Shown here: positions 34,727 to 43,763 of the stretch, piece after piece | How positions within the stretch are numbered: position 1 is the stretch's first letter | Layout of the letters: every line of letters starts with the position of its first letter | Source of the DNA: Meiothermus sp. QL-1 | GTDB taxonomy: Bacteria; Deinococcota; Deinococci; Deinococcales; Thermaceae | Length of the DNA stretch: 64,000 nucleotides | Direction of reading: 5' to 3' | Assembly (NCBI RefSeq): GCF_003351145.1 | Contig: NZ_QQSV01000011.1 | Location: 22,400-86,399, forward strand | The notes under the pieces: model-generated | The model's database searches: none | Told to the model about the DNA's origin: nothing | What the model saw: only the letters and a program-made list of their open reading frames with translations | Position numbers and translations under genes: made by a program

Positions 34727-35468
34727 CGGCAGCTTCCTCCTTGCGCATAGGATCAAACCCCCGCACCCGCCCAAACCCCAGGCTGGTTTTGGCCCCTACC
34801 CCGGCAAAAAAAGCAAACCGGCCTAAGGCCTGCATCCACTGTGCCTCGGTAGCAGTGGCGGCGGGCAGGTGGTAGACCACGCGCCCCACAAAGCCCACCC
34901 CGCGCTCGTCGGCATTGGGCCGGATGGCCTGGGTCTGGCCCTGGAAGCGGGCAATAGTCATACGCTCCCAGCTCTCGGCAAGCTCCTCCGGCACCTTTAC
35001 CGGGGCAAAGGCGTTCCAGCGCTGGGTGAGCGACTCAAAGACCAAACGGGGCTCGGGCAGGGGGTAGCTGTTCCCTTTGCGGCGGAAGAAGGTGGGGCTG
35101 GCAAACTGCAGGCCCAGGCTGGGGGCCGCCTGGCCCTGGAAGAGCCTTGGGTAGCTGCTCACCCCGGCCCAGGGGTGCTCCTCCTGCAGCACGGCCTTCA
35201 CCAAAAAGGGTGCTTTGAGCCGCACCTGCTGGCCCAACAGCCCAAACAGGTGGGGCGAGAGCCGGGCGTAAAGGTCTTCCTGGAGCAGGCCAACCCGCAC
35301 CCACCAGACTCCCTCCCGGCCCCCCAGGCCTAGGCTGAAGGGGTTGGGCTGGGCGTTGTGCAGCTCGGGGTCTATCTGCTTCAAGAGGCCATAGACCAGC
35401 CCCCGCCAGCCGTCGGGGTCGGGGCGGGCGGGGCCTTCGAGGGTGAGGACGATGGCGGCCAGAATCAT
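34665..35468 (-). CDS. cas6: CRISPR-associated endoribonuclease Cas6
   Basis: 267-residue repeat-cleaving RNase for crRNA processing. RAMP-type tandem ferredoxin folds; the C-terminal glycine-rich loop GVGAKTSLGFGRVRG (about residues 230-245) is the Cas6 hallmark. PTFFRRKGNSYPLPEPRLVFESL (about 130-150) is also typical. The ATG overlaps the stop of the vapC remnant by four bases (ATGA), so its translation may depend on ribosomes reading that broken gene. Confidence 0.88.
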   Translation of the reverse strand: MILAAIVLTLEGPARPDPDGWRGLVYGLLKQIDPELHNAQPNPFSLGLGGREGVWWVRVGLLQEDLYARLSPHLFGLLGQQVRLKAPFLVKAVLQEEHPWAGVSSYPRLFQGQAAPSLGLQFASPTFFRRKGNSYPLPEPRLVFESLTQRWNAFAPVKVPEELAESWERMTIARFQGQTQAIRPNADERGVGFVGRVVYHLPAATATEAQWMQALGRFAFFAGVGAKTSLGFGRVRGFDPMRKEEAADARPEAEDSASLAEPKGPGA

Positions 35469-35832
35469 GTTGGGTCGGTCCGAGCGAAATTCTCGCCCAC
35501 ATAGGCCAGGGGCAGAGCGCTTACCCTAGCCACCGCGTAGCTCAGGCAGTCGCCAAAGTTGAGGGCGGCTGGGTAGCGGCCCTTGCCGCAGGGGCGGAAA
35601 GCCGAGAGAGTTTCGTATATGTGGCTTGCCTCGAAGAGAACCACCCGGGCCTCGAGGCGCAGCAGAAGTTCGTTGAGCAGGCACGGGCTATCAGGCTTTA
35701 ACCGGCTCACCACCATACCCACCTCAACCAGCGCGGGGGCCCCCACCAAGTGCACCTCGGCCCCAAGAAGGCGCTCAAGCGTTTCTTGGTGCCCCGGCTC
35801 GGTAAAGACAAGACCGAGCTATCCAGTACCAT
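35465..35832 (-). pseudogene. vapC: vapC-type PIN toxin, frameshifted
   Basis: PIN-domain ribonuclease toxin remnant. It begins MVLDSS (first catalytic Asp at residue 4), then a one-base loss near 35812-35815 throws the frame. In the next frame the protein continues LVFTEPGHQETLERLLGAEV and runs to the end with LNFGDCLSYAVARVSALPLAYVGENFARTD, the PIN acidic motif. The total length of 368 is one base short of 123 codons. The ATG overlaps the vapB stop (TGATG), as in normal vapBC pairs. Confidence 0.8.
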
Positions 35833-35960
35833 CAGCAACCCTCTGGATTAAAGCCCAGTACTGCTTCTTGCTCAGGCTCAGTGAGCGCTTTACCTGGGCT
35901 TTCGGGCGACAGTTTGGGCCAGACTTCGCGCTCCAGAAACTCCAACACACTCTTCTTGCG
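35832..35960 (-). pseudogene. vapB: vapB antitoxin C-terminal remnant
   Basis: In the frame that ends TGA at 35834-35832 the sequence reads RKKSVLEFLEREVWPKLSPE and ends EAVLGFNPEGC. This resembles the toxin-binding tail of Thermaceae VapB antitoxins. The DNA-binding N-terminal half is missing; csm5 begins its stop codon about 60 bp further on. An ATG at 35986 is out of frame by one base. Confidence 0.6.
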
Positions 35961-36017
35961 GGGGCGCTGCGAATGTAAAAGGCCATGTATTCAGTATGGC
36001 TTGAAAAAAGCAGGGTT

Positions 36018-37148
36018 TCAGCAAGGCTCGAGCCTGGCAATGGCCCAGCCCAGCGGGAAGCCGTCTTTGGGTTTGGAGTGGCCAGCGGTTTTACGGGTTC
36101 TGGGTTCCTGACCCTCCTCACCCTCGAGCAGCAACGCCAGCCGGATGGACATCCGGCCCGAACCAAAGCCAATACGTAGGGGAAAGGCCTGGGGGTCGGC
36201 CTGAAGGCGTTGCTCGAGTTCCTTGTAGGTTTGCAAAGCGGCACTTAAGCCATGTTCTTTTGCAAATTCCTCCTCCCGGGCCGCCACCTCCTGGTAGTAC
36301 TCCCGGCAAGCATCCGCCAGGTCTTGGGCCAAGATAGGGTGCGAAACGGTGTCTTTGTGGTTTTGCCTGGCAAGTCCCGTGTGAAAACGGAGCACGGCCT
36401 GAAGCCGGGTTTTGCTGCGGAAGGTTTCGGCTAGCAGTACCGTGCCGTCCATGGTTCCTTTTGGGTGAAAAACCCCTATCCGGTTCAGGAGCAGGTGTTC
36501 GCTGGGCTCGGTGTCCCCCACCCGCACCTGGCGAAAAGGGTCGCGGTGCAGGTTGAAACCCCGCTCGCTGGTGTAGTCCAACACCAGCGCTTCGAAACCC
36601 TGGGCTGTGTTGGGGTTGATTTTTTCTGGGGTTTTGATAAGCGGCCATTCGTCTTTAGGTGCCTTCTGGCCCCAGCGCCACCCCCCCTTGTGCTCGATAT
36701 CCTGTCCCCGCTTCAGGATCCGCCTGAACATCCACGCAGTACGCAAAGCGCCCTTAATGGACGAGCCCGGCAGGTAAGCCCCCAACGGACTTCTAGGCAG
36801 GGGACGAAACTCCAGCCCTGCAGCATCGGTAGCGCTATTAACCGTTTGGATAAAGGCCCCGCTCACTGGTACGCGACGTAGCAGGGCCGGGGTAGGGTCT
36901 ACCAGACCATTCCGCCAAAGGGATTGCAGGCTTTCCTGGGCCCGCTTGGGGCCCTGGGCCACGGCTTGCAGGTAGTTCCGCTGCTGCTCTGGAGAAAGTA
37001 GCTCCAGAAGCCGCCCAGCATCCAGAATCAGAGCCTCTTTGTTTTTTTCGTCCAGCAGGTAGCTGTAGGCCGGGAAAGCCTCACCGGTGCCCACGTGGAT
37101 GGGCCCCAGGGTCTCGATGACCAGCCGATAACTTTCCAAAAAGCTCAT
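36018..37148 (-). CDS. csm5: Type III-A CRISPR RAMP protein Csm5
   Basis: 376-residue cap subunit at the crRNA 3' end of the Csm complex, also implicated in crRNA maturation. YRLVIETLGPIHVGTGEAFP at the N-terminus and GAYLPGSSIKGALRTAW (about residues 120-137) are RAMP glycine loops of Csm5. The ATG overlaps the csm4 stop by four bases (ATGA). The next genes downstream are the vapBC remnants rather than csm6. Confidence 0.92.
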   Translation of the reverse strand: MSFLESYRLVIETLGPIHVGTGEAFPAYSYLLDEKNKEALILDAGRLLELLSPEQQRNYLQAVAQGPKRAQESLQSLWRNGLVDPTPALLRRVPVSGAFIQTVNSATDAAGLEFRPLPRSPLGAYLPGSSIKGALRTAWMFRRILKRGQDIEHKGGWRWGQKAPKDEWPLIKTPEKINPNTAQGFEALVLDYTSERGFNLHRDPFRQVRVGDTEPSEHLLLNRIGVFHPKGTMDGTVLLAETFRSKTRLQAVLRFHTGLARQNHKDTVSHPILAQDLADACREYYQEVAAREEEFAKEHGLSAALQTYKELEQRLQADPQAFPLRIGFGSGRMSIRLALLLEGEEGQEPRTRKTAGHSKPKDGFPLGWAIARLEPC

Positions 37149-38068
37149 GCCCCCACTCCCCAATTGCCCTCAGAATGGGGCGTCACCCGTACACCAAGGG
37201 GGAAAGCCCACAAGTACTCCCACACCTGCACCCCGGCTTCCGGGGCCGGCTCGGGGGTCACATCCAGAAGCCCACCAGCAGGCTTTTCCTTGAACACACT
37301 GCCCTCCTTGGCCCTTAGGTAGGGGCGCTTGAAGGGGGTCTCGGCCAGGGCATAGTGCCCCCCCAGGCGGCCCCAGTAGGTTTCCAGGGCCCAGTAGCCC
37401 TCGCCCTGGGGCAGGGTGGGGGAAAGGGTGACGTAGTGGGTGGGTTTTGGAGCCTCGGGTAAGTCCATCTCCTGGGTACCCACCACCTCAAAGCGCCCCA
37501 GGCCCACGCTGGCCTTGCCCCCATAGCCAAAGGTGCCGATGTCCCGCAGAGCCTCTTCCAGATACGCCGCCTCCTGGCGAAGATGGACATACACCGTCCA
37601 GGTCTGCTCACCTTTTCGGTTGTTCAACCAGTAAACCCTGTCGGTGAAGAGGATGCCTTCCTGCGCGGTGCCGGTTGAGCGGGCGATGCCTACGCGGGTC
37701 TGGGTGGCCAGGCTAATGCTAGGGGCTTTGTCCTGGGTTAGCTCAGGCGACTCACGCAAGGCCGTTTCCCCTTCCTGAACTACCCTCTTGAAGGTTTCCA
37801 GGCTTAAGTAGCGCAACCCCTTGAGCTTTTTGCGCTCTACAGTGTCCTGCACCTGCACGGGCGGCAACAGGGGGCGGGGCAGGTAGCCCGTTGGAAAAGC
37901 CGAGGAGATGAGGAAAGGCGGGTCTTGCCGGAAGGCCAGGAGCCACTCCTTCAAGGCTGCTTCCCCCTGGGTGTACCGCACCCACCAGGCCAGGTGGCCC
38001 CAAAGGGTGGGGGCGCTCGGCGGAGCGCTGATGCTCCCCAACGCCAGGTGAAAGGCCCTGACTTTCAT
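37145..38068 (-). CDS. csm4: Type III-A CRISPR RAMP protein Csm4
   Basis: 307-residue Cas5-like subunit that binds the crRNA 5' tag and contacts Cas10. VRAFHLALGSISAPPSAPTLWGHLAWWVR at the N-terminus is the Csm4 signature region; the C-terminal part has DIGTFGYGGKASVGLGRFEVV, a glycine-rich RAMP loop (about residue 190). The start overlaps the csm3 stop by four bases, consistent with coupled translation. Confidence 0.92.
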   Translation of the reverse strand: MKVRAFHLALGSISAPPSAPTLWGHLAWWVRYTQGEAALKEWLLAFRQDPPFLISSAFPTGYLPRPLLPPVQVQDTVERKKLKGLRYLSLETFKRVVQEGETALRESPELTQDKAPSISLATQTRVGIARSTGTAQEGILFTDRVYWLNNRKGEQTWTVYVHLRQEAAYLEEALRDIGTFGYGGKASVGLGRFEVVGTQEMDLPEAPKPTHYVTLSPTLPQGEGYWALETYWGRLGGHYALAETPFKRPYLRAKEGSVFKEKPAGGLLDVTPEPAPEAGVQVWEYLWAFPLGVRVTPHSEGNWGVGA

Positions 38069-38742
38069 CTGTCCTCGACCTGATATTCGAGTTCTACCTG
38101 CCCGTAGCCCCGGCTGATGTAGCCCCCCAGCCCATCCAGTTGCAAGAGCTCCAGGGCCTTTTGTACGTGCTTGAAGTTTTCCTGGTCAGTTTTCCCATCG
38201 TCGCCGGTGTCCATCACCCGGTAGACCATCTCGAAGGCGAACTTGGCCCCGGCGGGCACACGCTCGGCGGTGCGGGGGTTGGCATCCCCGCCAATGCGGG
38301 GGATGAAGACCTCCTGCTTGACCTCGGTCAGGTAGCCGCCGCGGGCGATCATGGCCTCGAGGGCCCGCTTGGACTCGGGCGTAAGGTAGGCGTCGCGTAC
38401 CAGGAGGCGGGTGGGGCCGCGCTGCTGAGCAATCCGGCGCTGGGCCTTGGTGCTGGGAGCGCTCCCAAAGATGCGGCCCACCGGGTCGTTAGGGTCGTCA
38501 GGCACGTAGACGTGTTCCTCAGTAGAACGAGCGATGTAATCGCCACCGAGGTACCACTCGAGCAAATACCGCATCTTGCCCTTGAGAGAGGAGCCAGGAA
38601 TGTAAGGCTCTTCGGTAAGGGGGTTGCGAATGACCGGGTTGTCTACATCCCCAATGGTCATCTGGTCCTTGCTCATGCCAATCCGCAGCCCGCTTTTGAG
38701 CCGGATGATGCCGTGAATGCGTTTGTAGCCAAGAAGTTTCAT
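38065..38742 (-). CDS. csm3: Type III-A CRISPR RAMP protein Csm3 (target RNA nuclease)
   Basis: 225-residue Cas7 backbone subunit that lines the crRNA and cuts target RNA every six bases. IGDVDNPVIRNPLTEEPYIPGSSLKGKMR (about residues 30-58) contains the predicted catalytic Asp34 and the RAMP glycine loop; GLGGYISRGYGQVEL is the C-terminal G-rich loop. It begins one base after the csm2 stop. All key residues expected for RNA cleavage are present. Confidence 0.95.
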   Translation of the reverse strand: MKLLGYKRIHGIIRLKSGLRIGMSKDQMTIGDVDNPVIRNPLTEEPYIPGSSLKGKMRYLLEWYLGGDYIARSTEEHVYVPDDPNDPVGRIFGSAPSTKAQRRIAQQRGPTRLLVRDAYLTPESKRALEAMIARGGYLTEVKQEVFIPRIGGDANPRTAERVPAGAKFAFEMVYRVMDTGDDGKTDQENFKHVQKALELLQLDGLGGYISRGYGQVELEYQVEDR

Positions 38743-39216
38743 TCAGTACCTCCTCCCCTGAGGCTCTGGGCTGCGGGGAGCCTCGCCCCCACGCTTCCCT
38801 TCTAGGCCATAGAAGTAGGCCAACACCGCCTCCAAAAACAACATGACTGCGGCGAAGTGCTTGGGGCTTTTCTTGGCATCCGACAAGAGTTCGTCCATCT
38901 TCTCCCGAAACTTATGCAACTTTTTCAGAGGACCACCGTTCGAGCGCCCCCCATAAGCCAGCTTTGCCCTCAGCAACTCGATTTGGGAGGTGAGCCGGCT
39001 CCAGGCCAGCGCCTCATCGCCCCCAGCCTCGCGCTTGTAGCGGTCGAAGGTGTCCTCGAGCCTGCGGAACTCGTGAAAGTAGTTGCGGAACTGGCTCGAC
39101 TTGAGCTTGTCCTGGCCCTGGCCCTCGTTCCTCAGCTCCTGCGCCCAACGCTCGGCCTCCTCGTCAAAAAGGCCCTTTCTATAAACGCCTCGCTCCAAGT
39201 TTTCAAAGAACTCCAT
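38743..39216 (-). CDS. csm2: Type III-A CRISPR small subunit Csm2
   Basis: 157-residue, highly charged, all-helical small subunit (Cas11). The central pattern SSQFRNYFHEFRRLEDTF and LLRAKLAYGGRSNGGPLKKL (about 45-105) fits Csm2. The C-terminal tail (GKRGGEAPRSPEPQGRRY) is disordered and unlike the core. It sits between cas10 and csm3, the normal III-A position. Confidence 0.9.
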   Translation of the reverse strand: MEFFENLERGVYRKGLFDEEAERWAQELRNEGQGQDKLKSSQFRNYFHEFRRLEDTFDRYKREAGGDEALAWSRLTSQIELLRAKLAYGGRSNGGPLKKLHKFREKMDELLSDAKKSPKHFAAVMLFLEAVLAYFYGLEGKRGGEAPRSPEPQGRRY

Positions 39217-39225
39217 GCCTCCTCC

Positions 39226-41640
39226 TTATCGCTCCAGGTACAACCCCCACTGCAGCCAAACCGGTAAGTGTTTCCAGGCAGGGTCTGTGTGGTTGCTCAA
39301 CTGTAAGTAGTGTTGCCGAATTTCCTCGTTTCGCTCGCGCAGAGTGTAGGCCAAGAGGGGCTTGTAGCGCATCTGCTGGGCCGGGTCGCCTTGCTTGTGC
39401 TGCTTCCACAGCCTGAGCAGGCGGTAGGCCAGGGCACTGCTCAGGCCCAGCTTGCTCTCGGCGTTCAGATGGCGTTGGAAATCCTGCACCCAACGCACCA
39501 GGCCACGCAACTCATTCCAGGGCACGCTCTGTCCAAAGAGGTGCAGCCGGTTGCGCCCATCTTTTTTGGCCTGTTTTTCAGCCTCCTGTACCGCCTCGGC
39601 CAGCAGGGGAATGGGCAGCGAGGGGTTCACCAACACAAATCCGCCCGAGAGGGTGAGGTTGTTGTGCTGGGTGAACTGCCGGTAGAGGGCCTCCAGGTCG
39701 AGGGCAAACTCCAAAAGCACGTCCCAGGGCCCCAGCAGAAAGAGGTCGTCGCCTCCAGCGTACACCGAGTAGATGAGGGGGTAGCGACGGGCTTTTTCTC
39801 TGGCTTTTAGCTCATCCCAGCCCAGACGCTCGGCGTAGGTTTCAGGATTGCGGATTAGCTCGAGCACTTCTCCAGCAAAGAACAGCTCGAGCATCCGCGA
39901 CAGGCTGGCGATGCGGCTGGGGCTGCTGTGATCCTGGCCTTTTTCGTTCACAAAGCCGGTGGCAAAAGCCTCGCCCATCCGGTCGGCATCGAGCATCAGG
40001 GCCCCCAAATACTTAGCCCCGGTGGAAAACTCGGCCAGCTCGGCCAGGGTAAGGGGGTCGTCTTCCTCCCGCCCGCCTTCCTCCTCCTCCCAAAGCCCTT
40101 GCTTCCTGGCCCAGTCCTGGTACTCACTCAGGTCACGCCAATTCCCTAGTTTTAGGGCATCCCGCAGGGTGGGGATGTGCCCCGCCAGCAAGCGCGGTTC
40201 CCAGGGATAAGCCGCCGGAGCAAAGTCGAGGCGGGTGCGCAGGGTGTAGTGTTTGGACGGCTTTAAAGCCACCGACCAACCCGGAAAGCGATAGTGTGGC
40301 TTGGGGGGGTTGTCCTTGAAGAACCCCACCTCTTGCCGCTTGGGAATGAGGCGGCCTAGGTGAGCGTCCCGCTCGCACCCGCAGCAAAGCGCATCGCTGG
40401 CCGACTTGGCCGGGCGCACCCCGCAAGCCGCACAAGGCCGCAGGCTGACGTTCGTGGGGTTCAGGTAGGGCTTATCCAACCGGCTCGAGAGCGGCCTCAG
40501 CTTGGCCAAAGCTAGCTTGCGGTGCGCTTGCTGAAGCTCCTTGCTAAAAGCTTTGAAGCCAGCAGGGGCAAAAGCATGCTCTGCCAGGAAGGGCAGCAGC
40601 GTTGCGCCCTGCTCCAGCGCCCAGGTTTCCCACTCTTTCCGCACTTCCTCCAAAGCTCGCTTCACGGCCTCGGTGTTGGGCAACAGCAGGTAGAACTTCC
40701 CCCCCGCGCTCATGATGCGCTGCAAGGGGGTGAAACCGGTGCGCCGGAGTAGATCGAGGCCCATGGCCTCAGCAGCCAGCGAAACCTCTAGACTCCGCGC
40801 CCGCAAGCGCTTGGCCAGCCCCCCCACCCCGGTCTGGGCCCCCTGAATGCGGTAGATGTGGCCCTGGATACCACCCAGATCGCCCAACACCAGAAGGAAC
40901 TTCTCGGGTGCCTCGTCCCTGAGAGCCTCTACGGTTGGGGCGGTGCCGTGGTAGGCCCACAGCGCCGCCGCAATAGCGCCGGTCAGGCGCAGGTGGTCGA
41001 ACAGCGAAACGTCGGGCTCGCCCTGGGTGTCCGAGGGCACGTTCCACAAAAGCTCCTGAAAGATGCCCAGAAGGTTTGAAAGCAGAATCTCGCCGCTTGG
41101 TTTAAAGCGGGCCAGCTCATCCAAGCGGGCATCCAGCCGCTCGACTATGCGCCAGTAGGTATCCTGCGAAACGTTAGGCCTGGCTTCCGGGTAGGCTTCA
41201 CCCGGCTTCTGGCCCACCTCCTGGCCGGCCCGCACCATGCTGTAGCCCCAATCCTTCTCGCCATAAACCCCCTGCACCCTTAGATTCGCCAGCACCGACT
41301 TGAGCGGGGTCTCCGGCGCACGACCGCTTTTTTCGTCCACCTCCTTGCGTTCACTCGAGGCATAGGTGTCGGCCAAGGCCACGCACCACTCGGCAGGGCT
41401 TTTGGGCTGCCACTCAGGCTTGGTGTGCCAGCCCTCGTGGTGGCGAGCAGCGGCTCGAGCCAGTTCTTCTGCATCAGGAAACCATTCCCGCCACCTCAGG
41501 ACCGCCCACGCGGTATAGGCCGGGTGGCTCCAGTCGGAAACCCCCTCCGGCGGCCTGCCCCAGTAGGCCCGCTGGTAGAGCTTGCCCAGGTCGTGCAAGA
41601 GCCCTGCCAGCGCGGCTTTTAGCGGAGTGAAAGACTGCAT
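39226..41640 (-). CDS. cas10: Type III-A CRISPR Cas10/Csm1
   Basis: 804-residue large subunit. The HD nuclease domain has the intact HDLGKL at residue 16. A zinc-ribbon CAACG...CCGCERD lies near residues 405-425. The palm cyclase motif YAGGDDLFLL is near residue 629, so both DNase and cyclic oligoadenylate synthesis look possible. ATG at 41640 begins at MQSFTPLKAALAGLLHD; longer in-frame starts would overlap the divergent tRNA-Leu gene. First gene of the operon; I see only weak promoter candidates between it and the tRNA promoter. Confidence 0.95.
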   Translation of the reverse strand: MQSFTPLKAALAGLLHDLGKLYQRAYWGRPPEGVSDWSHPAYTAWAVLRWREWFPDAEELARAAARHHEGWHTKPEWQPKSPAEWCVALADTYASSERKEVDEKSGRAPETPLKSVLANLRVQGVYGEKDWGYSMVRAGQEVGQKPGEAYPEARPNVSQDTYWRIVERLDARLDELARFKPSGEILLSNLLGIFQELLWNVPSDTQGEPDVSLFDHLRLTGAIAAALWAYHGTAPTVEALRDEAPEKFLLVLGDLGGIQGHIYRIQGAQTGVGGLAKRLRARSLEVSLAAEAMGLDLLRRTGFTPLQRIMSAGGKFYLLLPNTEAVKRALEEVRKEWETWALEQGATLLPFLAEHAFAPAGFKAFSKELQQAHRKLALAKLRPLSSRLDKPYLNPTNVSLRPCAACGVRPAKSASDALCCGCERDAHLGRLIPKRQEVGFFKDNPPKPHYRFPGWSVALKPSKHYTLRTRLDFAPAAYPWEPRLLAGHIPTLRDALKLGNWRDLSEYQDWARKQGLWEEEEGGREEDDPLTLAELAEFSTGAKYLGALMLDADRMGEAFATGFVNEKGQDHSSPSRIASLSRMLELFFAGEVLELIRNPETYAERLGWDELKAREKARRYPLIYSVYAGGDDLFLLGPWDVLLEFALDLEALYRQFTQHNNLTLSGGFVLVNPSLPIPLLAEAVQEAEKQAKKDGRNRLHLFGQSVPWNELRGLVRWVQDFQRHLNAESKLGLSSALAYRLLRLWKQHKQGDPAQQMRYKPLLAYTLRERNEEIRQHYLQLSNHTDPAWKHLPVWLQWGLYLER

Positions 41641-41724
41641 GCATTGAAAGCCTACTACACATTTCCGGCCCGGGCTGTGCTTTCTGTACCTAGGGAGCAG
41701 GGCACAATTCGCCGGGTCCCATTC

Positions 41725-41753
41725 TTGACAAGCGAACCTGGCCCCACTAATCT
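41725..41753 (+). promoter_or_regulatory. Promoter of tRNA-Leu(GAG)
   Basis: TTGACA (41725-41730), 17 bp, TAATCT (41748-41753); the tRNA starts 13 bases after the -10 box. Confidence 0.8.
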
Positions 41754-41765
41754 GGTCTTTGCCTG

Positions 41766-41851
41766 CCGGGATGGTGGAACTGGTAGACACACTATCTTGA
41801 GGGGGTAGCGAGCGCAAGCTCATGCGGGTTCAAGTCCCGCTCCCGGCACCA
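41766..41851 (+). tRNA. tRNA-Leu(GAG), CCA encoded
   Basis: Acceptor GCCGGGA/TCCCGGC, anticodon loop TTGAGGG (anticodon GAG) closed by CTATC/GGTAG, a long class II variable arm, T-arm GGGTTCAAGTCCC, encoded CCA. Confidence 0.95.
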
Positions 41852-41901
41852 GCGAAACAGCCCAGACCAGCCCCACCCAAAAAGGGTGGGGGCGTCTTGC
41901 C

Positions 41902-43080
41902 ATGAAGTATCACATCTTTGGTCAACACGATGAAAACACCCTGGCCCAGCTTCGGGACGTGGCCTCCCGAGCGGTACGGGCAGCCCTGATGGCCGACGGG
42001 CACCTGGGCTACATCATGCCCATCGGCGGGGTGGCGGCCTACCGGGAGCAGGTCTCGGTGGCCGGGGTGGGCTTCGACATCGCCTGCGGCAACGCGGCCA
42101 TCCGCACCGATTTGCGTTTAGAACACCTGGAAGGCCGCCTGGAAGAAGCAGCCGATGAGATTGCCGGCACCATCTCCTTCGGCCTGGGGCGCACCAACCG
42201 GGCCGACGATGCCCCGGTGAACCACCCGCTTTTTGAGGACCCTGCCTGGGAGGCCATCCCCAAGGCCCACCGCGAGGCGCTTCGGGAAAAGGCCCGCGCC
42301 CAGCTCGGCACCGTGGGCGGGGGCAACCACTACGTGGATGTGTTTGCCGATGAAGAGGGGCGCATATGGGTGGGCGTGCACTTTGGCAGCCGGGGACTGG
42401 GCCACACCATTGCCAGCGGCTTCCTGGCCCTGGCCAGAGACCAGCCCTGGGGCAGCCGGGTGAAGGAGTTCGAGGCTTTGCTGGAGCTGAAAAGCCCCCT
42501 GGGCCAGGCCTACTGGGCCGCCATGGAGCTGGCCGGGCGCTACGCCTATGTGGGGCGGGAGTGGGTGGCCCGCAAGGTGGTGGAGATTCTGGGAGGAAAA
42601 GAGCTGGAGCTGGTGCACAACCACCACAACTTCGCCTGGAAGGAGGTCCACGGGGGTGAGACGCTGGTGGTGGTGCGCAAGGGGGCCACGCCGGCCTTCC
42701 CGGGCCAGAAGGGCTTTGTGGGGGGCAGCATGGGCGATGATGCGGTCATCCTCCAGGGTTCCACCAATCCCGAGGCCCGGCCCCTGCAGGAGGCCGCGCT
42801 CTACAGCACGGTCCATGGAGCCGGGCGGGTGATGAGCCGGCGGGCTGCCCTGGGCAGGCGGCGGGAGCCCGGCCGGGTGAGCCGCACAGAGATGCAGGCC
42901 TGGCTGAAGCGCAAGGGGGTGGTCCTGCGCGGGGGGGACGTGGACGAGAGCCCCCAGGTCTACCGGCGGCTTTCCGAGGTGCTAAAAGCCCAGGGCCCCA
43001 CCGTCGAGGTGCTGCACGTGCTGAGACCGCTGGTGGTGGTGATGGCAGGCGAGGGGGAGTTCGACCCCTACAAAGACTAG
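41902..43080 (+). CDS. rtcB: RNA-splicing ligase RtcB
   Basis: 392-residue GTP- and Mn-dependent RNA ligase that joins 2',3'-cyclic-phosphate or 3'-phosphate ends to 5'-OH ends. Metal and nucleotide site motifs: [18 protein letters not shown] (about 50-70), [13 protein letters not shown] (about 133-145), [10 protein letters not shown], and the guanylylated His in [17 protein letters not shown] (about 302). It is somewhat shorter than E. coli RtcB. It lies 50 bp after tRNA-Leu and is probably expressed with it; the strand is opposite to cas10. Confidence 0.92.
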   Translation: MKYHIFGQHDENTLAQLRDVASRAVRAALMADGHLGYIMPIGGVAAYREQVSVAGVGFDIACGNAAIRTDLRLEHLEGRLEEAADEIAGTISFGLGRTNRADDAPVNHPLFEDPAWEAIPKAHREALREKARAQLGTVGGGNHYVDVFADEEGRIWVGVHFGSRGLGHTIASGFLALARDQPWGSRVKEFEALLELKSPLGQAYWAAMELAGRYAYVGREWVARKVVEILGGKELELVHNHHNFAWKEVHGGETLVVVRKGATPAFPGQKGFVGGSMGDDAVILQGSTNPEARPLQEAALYSTVHGAGRVMSRRAALGRRREPGRVSRTEMQAWLKRKGVVLRGGDVDESPQVYRRLSEVLKAQGPTVEVLHVLRPLVVVMAGEGEFDPYKD

Positions 43081-43763
43081 CGCACCGGCTGGGCCAAGCC
43101 CTCCACCCGAGCCAGCCGGCCGTCGCGCAGGTGCAGGATGCGCTCGGCCTTGCGGGCCAGCTCGAGGTCGTGCGTGACCAGAATCACCGTGCGGCCCGCC
43201 CGGGCCTGGGCCAGCAAAAGCTCCACCACCCGCGCCCCCGAGAGGGAGTCCAGGTTGCCGGTGGGCTCGTCGGCGAAGAGGATGGGCGGGTCAAGGGCCA
43301 AAGCCCGGGCAATGGCCACCCGCTGCTGCTCCCCCCCAGAAAGCCGGCTCGGCAGGTGCTGGGCCCGCTGCTCCAGGCCCACCGCCTCTAGAAGCGCCAG
43401 CGCCCGGGCTGTGCGGGCCCTCAGGCCCACCCCGGCCAGCATCAGGGGGAAGGCCACGTTCTCCAGGGCGGTGAGGGTGGGAACCAGGTTCCACTGCTGG
43501 AAGACGAAGCCCATGTGGCGCAGGCGCAGCCCGGCCCGAGCATCCTCGGAGAGGCTCGAGAAAGCCCGGCCCTCCAGGCGAACCTGGCCCCTGGTGGGCA
43601 CGTCAAAGCCGGCCAGAAGGTTCAAAAGGGTGGTCTTGCCCGAGCCCGAGGGGCCCACGATGGCGGTGAGCCCCGGGGGGAATGCGAAGGAGAAGTGCTC
43701 CAGCGCCACCACCTCGAGCTCGCCCTGCCGGTAGCGCTTGTGAAGATCGCAGGCCTCCAGCAC
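43077..43763 (-). CDS. ABC transporter ATPase, MacB/LolD type
   Basis: 228 residues. Walker [21 protein letters not shown] (about residue 35), signature [15 protein letters not shown] (about 140), Walker [16 protein letters not shown], the last being typical of the LolD/MacB/FtsE branch. The GTG start touches the stop of the permease upstream. It converges on rtcB with 4 bp overlap. The cargo is unknown; this branch exports or extracts lipids, peptides or drugs. Confidence 0.88.
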   Translation of the reverse strand: MLEACDLHKRYRQGELEVVALEHFSFAFPPGLTAIVGPSGSGKTTLLNLLAGFDVPTRGQVRLEGRAFSSLSEDARAGLRLRHMGFVFQQWNLVPTLTALENVAFPLMLAGVGLRARTARALALLEAVGLEQRAQHLPSRLSGGEQQRVAIARALALDPPILFADEPTGNLDSLSGARVVELLLAQARAGRTVILVTHDLELARKAERILHLRDGRLARVEGLAQPVR

